This document shows positions 13,447 to 18,841 of a stretch of 18,841 nucleotides of DNA, in pieces (positions within the stretch are counted from its first letter, which is position 1; every line of letters starts with the position of its first letter). The position numbers and the translations under genes were made by a program. The stretch covers positions 1 through 18,841 of the forward strand of contig JACQUI010000307.1 in NCBI GenBank assembly GCA_016210395.1. Reading direction: 5' to 3'. The notes beneath the pieces were generated by a model. That model did not search any database. It was given only the letters and a program-made list of their open reading frames with translations, and had not been told where the DNA came from. The DNA comes from Chloroflexota bacterium (GTDB taxonomy: Bacteria > Chloroflexota > Dehalococcoidia > Lucifugimonadales > JACPCL1).

Positions 13447-14148
13447 ATGTGTGGCCGGTACACGCTCACCGTTGACTATGAGGCTCTGCGCGAGCGCTTT
13501 TCGCTCCCTGAACCCGGCTTGCCCGTTGTCCCCAAGTTCAACATCGCGCCAACCCAGGATGTCCTGGCTGTCACCCACAAAGAGGGGCAGGACCACGGGG
13601 AGCTCATGCGATGGGGACTCATCCCTTCCTGGGCCAAGGACGCCTCCATTGGCAACCGCATGATCAACGCCCGCGCCGAGTCCCTGCACGAGCAGCCCGC
13701 CTTCCGCGTGGCCTTTGAGCGCCGCCGCTGCCTGGTGCCCGCCGACGGCTTCTATGAGTGGATGAAATCCCAGGCGACGGACCGGCCCAAAAGCGTGCGC
13801 CGCATCCCCTTGCGGTTCGTCCTGAAATCAGGCGAGCCCTTTGCCCTGGCAGGCATCTGGGAGGTCTGGAAGGACCCCGCAACCGGCCTGTGGGTCCGCT
13901 CGTGCGCTATCATCACCACCGAGCCCAACGAGCTTATGGCGCCCATCCACAACCGGATGCCCGTCATCCTGCCCGCCGAAGGCGAGGCGCTGTGGCTTTC
14001 GGCAACCGGCTCGGACATTGCGGCCCTGAGCGCCTTCCTGAAGCCCTATCCTTCTGAGAGAATGGAGGCCTATCAGGTTTCAGACCTCGTCAATTCCCCC
14101 CGCAGCAACGGGCCGGAGTGCATTGCGCGCATCGAATCACTACTTTGA
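13447..14148 (+). CDS. SOS response-associated peptidase (SRAP; HMCES/YedK family)
   Basis: A 233-aa SRAP protein. The family caps abasic sites in single-stranded DNA with a covalent thiazolidine link through Cys2. The mature N-terminus is MCGRYTL, so the ATG at 13447 (GGAGG about 4 nt upstream) is preferred over the in-frame 13435 start, which would bury the catalytic cysteine. Other active-site residues are present: N74 in NARAES, E104 in DGFYEW and H168 in PIHNRMPVIL. FNIAPTQ and MRWGLIPSWA are also typical. It is followed after 15 nt by the LLM oxidoreductase gene and is probably cotranscribed. A DNA-damage role is known for the family. Confidence 0.93.
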   Translation: MCGRYTLTVDYEALRERFSLPEPGLPVVPKFNIAPTQDVLAVTHKEGQDHGELMRWGLIPSWAKDASIGNRMINARAESLHEQPAFRVAFERRRCLVPADGFYEWMKSQATDRPKSVRRIPLRFVLKSGEPFALAGIWEVWKDPATGLWVRSCAIITTEPNELMAPIHNRMPVILPAEGEALWLSATGSDIAALSAFLKPYPSERMEAYQVSDLVNSPRSNGPECIARIESLL

Positions 14149-14163
14149 AGGAGGCGTCCCACC

Positions 14164-15087
14164 ATGACCCTAGGCAAGGACGTGAAACTCGGCGTGGCCC
14201 TGCCGCAGATATTCCCCGATGGCATAGACACGGACCTGGTGCGGGACTTCGCCGGCATCGCGGAGGATGCGGGCTTCCACAGTCTCTGGACGCAAGAGCA
14301 GGTGCTGGGATCGGCAAATGTCTTGGAACCGCTCAGCTTGTTGAGCTACACAGCAGCGGAAACCTCCTCCATCTACCTCGGTGTTTCAATCCTGGTCCTT
14401 CCCCTGCGCAACCCTATCACCCTCGCCAAGCAAGCGGCAACCCTCGACCAGCTCAGCCGCGGCCGGTTCATCCTTGGCATCGGCATCGGCAACTTGTCCC
14501 CCCTCTACGCCGCCACCGGCACGCCGGAAGACGCCCGCGTCCGCCGCTTCCAGGAGAGTATGGCGGTCATGAAGGCCCTCTGGACCAAACCGGCGACGAC
14601 CTTCGAGGGCCGTTTCTTCAAGCTCAAAGACGCCACAATGGAGCCAAAGCCCGTGCAGAAGCCCCACCCGCCCATCTGGTTCGGCGGACGCCATCCCGAT
14701 GCCCTCATGCGCGCGGTCCGGCACGGCAACGGCTGGATGGGCGCGGGCAGCTCGACCCTGGAAGACTTCAAGCTATCCGTTGCCGAGATCCAGGCGCTCC
14801 TCCAGGCGGCAGGCATTGACCCAACCTCCTTCGGCATCTCCAAGCGCGTCTACCTGGCCGTGGACGACGACCGCTCCCGCGCCGAGCAGCGCCTGCGCTC
14901 CTGGTTCGGCTACTACTACCGCAACGCGGATATGGCCAACCGCGTCTGCATCTGGGGCAGCCAGTCCTACATCCGGGAACGGCTGGAAGAGATCGCCGAA
15001 GCAGGGGCCGACCATCTCCTCCTCAACCCCGTCTACGACCACCTCGAGCACCTGGAGAAGTTCGCCCGCCTCCGCGACGCCCACTAG
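14164..15087 (+). CDS. LLM class, probably F420-dependent, oxidoreductase
   Basis: A 307-aa luciferase-like TIM-barrel oxidoreductase. It has VALPQIFPDGIDTD at the first strand, the family run LVLPLRNPITLAKQAATLDQLS (72-93), GRFILGIGIGNL and the PPIWFGGRHPDALMRAVRHGNGW block, typical of F420-using members. AAGGAGG lies 7 nt before the ATG. It is the second gene of a pair with SRAP (15-nt gap). Cofactor F420 rather than FMN is inferred by resemblance; the substrate cannot be told. Confidence 0.85.
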   Translation: MTLGKDVKLGVALPQIFPDGIDTDLVRDFAGIAEDAGFHSLWTQEQVLGSANVLEPLSLLSYTAAETSSIYLGVSILVLPLRNPITLAKQAATLDQLSRGRFILGIGIGNLSPLYAATGTPEDARVRRFQESMAVMKALWTKPATTFEGRFFKLKDATMEPKPVQKPHPPIWFGGRHPDALMRAVRHGNGWMGAGSSTLEDFKLSVAEIQALLQAAGIDPTSFGISKRVYLAVDDDRSRAEQRLRSWFGYYYRNADMANRVCIWGSQSYIRERLEEIAEAGADHLLLNPVYDHLEHLEKFARLRDAH

Positions 15088-15125
15088 CGGCGACCTGCAA
15101 GATCGGCTCAACGTCAAGAAATTCC

Positions 15126-15153
15126 GTTCGTGGTGAGCGTGTCGAACCACGGA
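15126..15153 (+). repeat. Short hairpin repeat (GTTCGTGGTGAGC type)
   Basis: CGTGGT (15129-15134) pairs with ACCACG (15146-15151) around an 11-nt loop. It is the fully paired sister of the element at 6895-6930 and sits between the LLM and SDR genes. Confidence 0.5.
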
Positions 15154-15205
15154 GAAGGCGGCCCATGCTTTCTGCCCAAATGCCCGAACGGAAGGGGGAT
15201 CCCTT

Positions 15206-15970
15206 ATGACCCACGCAGGACACACCGCGCTGGTCACCGGCGCGGGACGCAACATCGGCAGGGCCATCGCTCTTGCCTTCGCCAGGGAAGGCGCAAACGT
15301 TGTCGTCAACGCCCGCAGCAACCGCCAGGAGGCCGAGGACGTGGCCCGCGAAGCCAGGGCAATGGGCGCGCAGGCCATCGCTGCGCTGGCCGACGTCTCC
15401 GACCCCGCGCAGGTGCAGGCGCTGGCGGAGCAGGCGCTGGGAGCCTTCGGCACGGTGGACATCCTGGTGAACAACGCCGCCGTGCGCCCAGGCCGCCCCT
15501 TTACAGACCTGGACTACGCCGAGTGGCGGCGCATCATCGGCATTGACCTGGACGGCGCGTTCCTCTGCACCAAGGCGTTCGTCCCGGGCATGATCGCCCA
15601 GCAGTGGGGGCGCATCATCAACCTGGCGGGGATGATGGCCTACGAGGGCCACGCGGGCTACACGCCTGTCTCAGCGGCGAAGATGGGGCTGGTAGGCCTC
15701 ACGCGGTCGCTGGCCGTGGAGCTGGCCCCCCACAACATTCTGGTGAACTGCGTCTCGCCGGGGACGATTGACACGGCGAACCCGCAGACAGACGCCATGA
15801 CACCCCAGCAGCGGGCCGGCGCCGCCGCCCAGCGCGCCGCCCGCGTCCCCCTTGGCCGCCTCGGTACGCCCGAGGAGATAGCGGCGGTCTGCGTCTTCCT
15901 GGCCTCAGAAGGCGGGGGCTACATCTCCGGCCAGACCATCCACGTAAACGGCGCGGCGGACAGGAGGTGA
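15206..15970 (+). CDS. SDR-fold protein with an altered catalytic tetrad
   Basis: A 254-aa classical-length short-chain dehydrogenase/reductase fold. The cofactor site is present (LVTGAGRNIGRAIALAFA, LVNNAA). The active site is not normal. The YxxxK motif reads VSAAK, so the catalytic Tyr is Val; the Ser 13 residues before it is Gly (INLAGMM); and the tetrad Asn is Asp (IGIDLDGAF). Only Lys remains. The C-terminal half still has VNCVSPGTIDT and GYISGQTIHVNGAADRR. AAGGGGG lies 7 nt before the ATG. It may bind NAD(P) without reduction, or use another chemistry. A diverged remnant of a paralogue's 3' end lies at 17199-17253. Confidence 0.85.
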   Translation: MTHAGHTALVTGAGRNIGRAIALAFAREGANVVVNARSNRQEAEDVAREARAMGAQAIAALADVSDPAQVQALAEQALGAFGTVDILVNNAAVRPGRPFTDLDYAEWRRIIGIDLDGAFLCTKAFVPGMIAQQWGRIINLAGMMAYEGHAGYTPVSAAKMGLVGLTRSLAVELAPHNILVNCVSPGTIDTANPQTDAMTPQQRAGAAAQRAARVPLGRLGTPEEIAAVCVFLASEGGGYISGQTIHVNGAADRR

Positions 15971-16002
15971 AGAGGGGGTCTTCTAAGGTCAGCGAGGCGC
16001 AC

Positions 16003-16125
16003 TGTCATTCTGGAGCGAGGTGGTCAAAAACCTCCGGCCTCAATGACGCTCCGACTCGCGAAGAATCCCTCACGACGACCGCCTATCGTGGGGCCACGGC
16101 TCCGACTACGTCGCGAGTCCACGAC
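16003..16125. repeat. Partial copy of the TGTCATTCTGAGC element with inverted arms
   Basis: TGTCATTCTGGAGCGAGG and CGCGAAGAATCC match the left half of the element at 4996-5142. GACTCGCGA (16053-16061) is inverted as TCGCGAGTC at 16111-16119. There is no gene in 15971-16197. Confidence 0.45.
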
Positions 16126-16197
16126 AACGTCGGGACAGTGGCCCGTCGCTCGCTTCTTTCACTAGCCCCTCGCCCAGGACCACCGAAAGACTCTGGC

Positions 16198-16515
16198 CTA
16201 ACGCCCGGACTCGCTAACAACCGTAGTGGATTTTGTATCCGCCAACAATTCTGCCTCCACCTCTTCCCAAGGAATCGTCTTGCCTTCCTTGATCTCCCGG
16301 ATGCTCTGCCGTAGCTGCGCCATCGTCTCCGGGTCGCTCATGATCTCCATGGTCTCCAACAGGGACTCAAAGTCCCCCCAAGAGAGGATCGCCAGGACCG
16401 GCTTGCCCCGGCGAGTGACCCGCACGACCGCTGGTCCTGCTTCCAACTTCTCGGGCAGGCTCAGCAGTTCCTTCCGCACACCAACAATGCTCAGCTCTGT
16501 CGTCTTCATTGCCAT
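16198..16515 (-). CDS. Phd/YefM-type antitoxin
   Basis: A 105-aa antitoxin of the Phd/YefM type. The N-terminal fold reads MAMKTTELSIVGVRKELLSLPEKLEAGPAVVRVTRRGKPVLAILSWGDFESLLETMEIM, followed by a charged, probably flexible toxin-binding tail (EIKEGKTIPWEEVEAEL). The ATG at 16515 follows AGGAGGG; a second ATG two codons later is possible. It is the second gene of the pair, 13 nt after the toxin, which is the reverse of the usual order. It would neutralise the toxin and repress the shared promoter. Confidence 0.85.
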   Translation of the reverse strand: MAMKTTELSIVGVRKELLSLPEKLEAGPAVVRVTRRGKPVLAILSWGDFESLLETMEIMSDPETMAQLRQSIREIKEGKTIPWEEVEAELLADTKSTTVVSESGR

Positions 16516-16528
16516 AGCTGTTTCCCTC

Positions 16529-16843
16529 CTAAAGTATCCCCCGCCGCACCAGTCGTTCCGCCACCGCGTACACGTCGCCCCGGTCACCCTCCCGTCGAAT
16601 GCCAACCAGCGCCACGATCACCTTGTCGTCGCCTCGCTCAACGCGGTAAATGATGCGGTACCGCTGGCCAACCGCCCTCACGCTGTAAAACCCTTTCAGT
16701 TCGTCAGTGAGGGGCTTCCCTTGCTTCTCAGGCTCGTCTGCTAATGCCCTGATGCGCTGGGCGAGCAACCCTCGTATTCTGGTGTCCTTAACGGCAAGGA
16801 GAGATGCCCGCGCACTTGGGGTCGCTTCGATGCGGTACACCAT
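16529..16843 (-). CDS. RelE/ParE family toxin
   Basis: A 104-aa toxin of the RelE/ParE fold. MVYRIEATPSARASLL opens the first strand, and the core GKPLTDELKGFYSVRAVGQRYRIIYRVERGDDKVIVALVGIR (42-83) carries the basic residues usual in the family. RelE members cut mRNA on the ribosome and ParE members block gyrase; the sequence alone does not decide. GGGAG lies 6 nt before the ATG. It is transcribed first, with the antitoxin downstream, as in higBA-type modules. Confidence 0.85.
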   Translation of the reverse strand: MVYRIEATPSARASLLAVKDTRIRGLLAQRIRALADEPEKQGKPLTDELKGFYSVRAVGQRYRIIYRVERGDDKVIVALVGIRREGDRGDVYAVAERLVRRGIL

Positions 16844-16868
16844 TGGTGCTCCCTTGATTTATGTCATG

Positions 16869-16897
16869 AGTGTACATCTATATGTACGCATGGTCAA
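16869..16897 (-). promoter_or_regulatory. Toxin-antitoxin promoter with a palindromic operator
   Basis: On the minus strand TTGACC (16897..16892), 17 nt, TACACT (16874..16869). The spacer contains the perfect palindrome GTACAT-CTAT-ATGTAC (16872-16887), placed so that a bound repressor would block RNA polymerase. This is where an antitoxin-toxin complex would be expected to bind. Confidence 0.7.
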
Positions 16898-16943
16898 GGA
16901 AGCGTGTCCACTCACCGAAAATGCTACCGAAGGAGGTAAGGTT

Positions 16944-16984
16944 CCCTCACCCTTATCTCCTTTCCTAAAGGGAAGGGATATAAT
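16944..16984 (+). promoter_or_regulatory. Inverted hairpin repeat joined to a -10 box
   Basis: CCTCACCC, then CCTTTCC-TAA-AGGGAAGG, is the short-family repeat in reverse orientation. A perfect TATAAT (16979-16984) begins 2 nt after it and lies 20 nt before the ATG of the DUF433 gene, so the repeat occupies the -35 region. No -35 match is seen. Confidence 0.55.
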
Positions 16985-17004
16985 GCTGCCAGAGGAGAAA
17001 TGCT

Positions 17005-17232
17005 ATGCAGCCCAAGTGGAGAGAGTACATCGTAAGCACCCCTGGGACGCTGCGAGGGAAGCCCAGGATTCAGGGCACAAGGATTCCGGTGAGCCTGGTG
17101 CTGGGCTATCTGGCAGCAGGCTACAGCATTCAACATGTCATTGAAGAACTGCCTGACCTTGCCCCAACACAGATAGCGGCATGCCTTGACTATGCCCGGG
17201 GGCCTTCATCTCCGGGCAGACCATCCACGTGA
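17005..17232 (+). CDS. DUF433 antitoxin-like protein with a replaced C-terminus
   Basis: A 75-aa DUF433 protein, a family often acting as antitoxin to DUF5615 PIN-like toxins. MQPKWREYIVSTPGTLRGKPRIQGTRIPVSLVLGYLAAGYSIQHVIEELPDLAPTQIAACLDYAR matches the family well. After YAR the frame reads GPSSPGRPST, produced by DNA that in another frame encodes an SDR C-terminus. The usual last residues appear to have been replaced, and no toxin gene follows. GAGGAGA precedes the ATG by about 6 nt. It may be a solitary or inactive antitoxin. Confidence 0.8.
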   Translation: MQPKWREYIVSTPGTLRGKPRIQGTRIPVSLVLGYLAAGYSIQHVIEELPDLAPTQIAACLDYARGPSSPGRPST

Positions 17233-17253
17233 ACGGCGCGGCGGACAGGAGAT
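17199..17253 (+). pseudogene. Remnant of the 3' end of an SDR gene
   Basis: Read one frame off the DUF433 gene, this encodes GAFISGQTIHVNGAADRRW. It is close to GGGYISGQTIHVNGAADRR at the end of the SDR gene (about 15911-15967). The DNA is very similar but not identical, so it comes from a diverged paralogue or is an old duplication. The normal stop has become TGG. AGATAGCGGC occurs upstream in both loci, a possible microhomology. Confidence 0.75.
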
Positions 17254-17297
17254 GGAATAACCTAACATCGAGTCTAATCTAAGGGCAGGCGTACGAC

Positions 17298-18734
17298 ATG
17301 GCTTACTTTCACGAAGTAGAAAAGGTCAGGGCCCAGTTCCCAAGCCAGTGGCCACTGTTCCTGCAACAATTGACAATCTCCGGCTTTCATGGCTGGGACG
17401 GACAAGTAATCAATTTTCAGTTCCCGGTAACAGTCGTGGTTTCCGAGAACGGCGGGGGCAAGAGCACAATATTGTCTGCAGCGGCCTGCGCGTATCAGCA
17501 TGAAGAGGCTGAGAGCTCATACTACGCATCAGAGCTGTTCAGGGATACACCGTGGGAACGAATATCCTCGGCTGAGATTCACTATGTCGTAAAACAAGGA
17601 AACAACATTCGCCAGTTTTCCATCGGCAAACCGTCACGGCGATGGAGAGGTTACGACAAACGTCCCAAGCGAAACGTCTATTATTTTGACTTAGGGCGCA
17701 CGTCTCCAATCGTGGAGCAGATTGGCATAAGAAAAGTCACCAAAAGAGGTGTTGAGGAACTGTTCTCGATTGACATTGAGCCCGAGATGCTCAAGTGGTT
17801 CCGATATGTGATGGGGAGGGAGTATACCAGCGCCCGTATCGCCGTTGCAGACGCAGACCCCAATGTACCAATAGGGATACTAGGTCTACCATTTGGGGAG
17901 TACTCCGAGTTCCACCAAGGCGCTGGCGAATACTCCACGCTTGCGCTTTGGAGCCGACTGCAGACCGTTGATCCCAACTCTCTCGTGCTAGTTGACGAAG
18001 TGGAAGCCTCTCTGCATCCCAGGGCTCAACGACGCATTATCCACTTTCTCTTGTGGCTCGCGAGGCAAAAGAGACTTCAGGTCGTCCTTACCAGCCACAG
18101 CCCCTACATCTTGGCTGAGTTGCCCCCGGAAAGTCGTTTGCTGCTGCTGCAAACCAAGGAGAGGAGAGAGATTGTTACCGCCCCTTCCGTTGAGTTCGCG
18201 CTTTCATCAGTAGACGACCAACTTCACCCTGATATGTATGTTTTCGTTGAAGACAGCGAATCCCGGACAATGGCAAGGGAACTGCTTGCCTCGCAAAGTC
18301 AAGACGTCATAAACAGACTTGCTATTGTAACCGTTGGACCCTCCAACGTTGTGAAACTCTTGGGAGGGTTATGCAAAGCTTCGAAACTGCCAATTCGTGG
18401 CATTGGCGTTTTGGACGCTGATGAACGTGATGGCAATTGTATTTCCTTGCCTGGTTCCGAGGCACCCGAGCGAGAAGTGTTTTCCGACCTCAAGAAAGCA
18501 ACCTGGCCAGATCTGGCGGAGCGCTTTGGCCTGGAAGGGTCCTTCGTCGCAAGATCCCTTGAGGATTCGATGCTTTCACCTGATCACCATTCGTGGGTGT
18601 CAAGTCTTTCCGCTAGGCTCATCGTCTCTTCGGACGTGGCATGGAGTACCTTGGTAAGCGTCTGGGTGAAGCGATGCGTTGACCCAGCTACCAGGTCAAA
18701 TTTCGTGAAAGCCATATTGGACAACCTAGGATGA
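17298..18734 (+). CDS. OLD-like AAA ATPase with a TOPRIM-like C-terminal domain
   Basis: A 478-aa ABC/SMC-type ATPase of the OLD/AAA_15-AAA_21 kind. N-terminal LTISGFHGWDGQVINF is followed by Walker A SENGGGKST (49-57), a signature-like GAGEYSTL (208-215), Walker B LVLVDEVEAS (229-238, D233/E234) and the switch TSHSPYIL (265-272). The C-terminal part has YVFVEDSES (E318) and GVLDADERDG (D373, D375), matching the acidic residues of a TOPRIM nuclease. Such proteins serve in phage defence or DNA repair (OLD, GajA, Septu PtuA are relatives). No HNH or helicase partner is visible. The coding sequence is richer in A+T than the neighbouring genes, suggesting acquisition. The ribosome site is weak (AGGGCAGG). 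Confidence 0.82.
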   Translation: MAYFHEVEKVRAQFPSQWPLFLQQLTISGFHGWDGQVINFQFPVTVVVSENGGGKSTILSAAACAYQHEEAESSYYASELFRDTPWERISSAEIHYVVKQGNNIRQFSIGKPSRRWRGYDKRPKRNVYYFDLGRTSPIVEQIGIRKVTKRGVEELFSIDIEPEMLKWFRYVMGREYTSARIAVADADPNVPIGILGLPFGEYSEFHQGAGEYSTLALWSRLQTVDPNSLVLVDEVEASLHPRAQRRIIHFLLWLARQKRLQVVLTSHSPYILAELPPESRLLLLQTKERREIVTAPSVEFALSSVDDQLHPDMYVFVEDSESRTMARELLASQSQDVINRLAIVTVGPSNVVKLLGGLCKASKLPIRGIGVLDADERDGNCISLPGSEAPEREVFSDLKKATWPDLAERFGLEGSFVARSLEDSMLSPDHHSWVSSLSARLIVSSDVAWSTLVSVWVKRCVDPATRSNFVKAILDNLG

Positions 18735-18763
18735 GGGGCACAAAGCCGCTTCAGAAGAATAGT

Positions 18764-18840
18764 TGGTACCGGCAAGGGGATTCGAACCCCTGGTCTCCAC
18801 CTTGAAAGGGTGGCGTCCTAGGCCTCTAGACGATGCCGGC
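18764..18840 (-). tRNA. tRNA-Glu (TTC anticodon)
   Basis: A complete cloverleaf of 74 nt plus an encoded CCA (18766..18764). Acceptor GCCGGCA/TGCCGGT (one G-U), D stem GTCT/GGAC, anticodon stem CCACC/GGTGG with loop CTTTCAA (anticodon at 18806..18804), and T stem AGGGG/CCCCT with TTCGAAT. The ATPase gene ends 30 nt from its 3' end, the side at which integrative elements usually insert. Confidence 0.96.
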
Positions 18841-18841
18841 G

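Noticed and set aside
18741..18770. Attachment-site repeat at the tRNA-Glu 3' end
   Set aside because: I looked for a second copy of the tRNA 3' end elsewhere in the window and found none, and no integrase is present.

Overview
The window is about 18.8 kb of GC-rich bacterial chromosome. It carries ordinary housekeeping and accessory genes in short operons, separated by unusually repeat-rich spacers. The gene mix suggests Chloroflexota, perhaps a SAR202- or Dehalococcoidia-like lineage: an F420-type LLM oxidoreductase, a DUF3052-like protein, a LemA/TPM pair, an OGG-type glycosylase and many G+C-rich hairpin repeats. Two promoters also have their -10 box exactly 6 nt before an ATG, as expected for leaderless mRNAs. 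The taxonomic call is inference, because no rRNA gene is present.

Layout, left to right. A minus-strand gene runs off the left edge. Then come a tRNA CCA-adding/poly(A) polymerase family gene (340-1596, +), an OGG-type DNA glycosylase (1786-2655, -) and, divergent from it, lemA, a TPM-domain membrane protein gene and a DUF3052-like gene (2798-4928, +). An M20 amidohydrolase overlaps a DUF971 gene (5309-6837, +). A repeat-rich spacer follows, holding an unlisted 56-codon minus-strand gene with its own promoter and terminator, divergent from a CysB-like LysR regulator (7883-8908, +). A 73-aa zinc-ribbon gene (8892-9113, -) converges on and overlaps the regulator. Next are an NHL beta-propeller gene (9761-10708, -) and a LOG/TIGR00725-like gene (10782-11438, -), then a Bax inhibitor-1 family gene (11772-12479, +) and a type II dehydroquinase-like gene lacking its catalytic residues (12662-13093, +). 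An SRAP (HMCES/YedK) gene and an LLM oxidoreductase form an operon (13447-15087, +), followed by an SDR-fold gene lacking most of the catalytic tetrad (15206-15970, +).

The right-hand 2.8 kb looks mobile. It holds a toxin-first RelE/ParE plus Phd/YefM module with a palindromic operator in its promoter (16198-16915, -). A DUF433 antitoxin-like gene has its last codons lying in a remnant of an SDR gene (17005-17253). An AT-richer OLD-like AAA ATPase with a TOPRIM-like domain follows (17298-18734), ending next to the 3' end of a tRNA-Glu gene.

The most unusual layer is the repeats. At least ten short hairpin elements and three copies of a composite of about 230 bp lie in the spacers, and paired changes preserve several stems. 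One hairpin element sits in frame inside the glycosylase gene. Others lie next to -10 boxes or supply a Shine-Dalgarno sequence. A 147-bp MITE-like palindrome lies upstream of the amidohydrolase.
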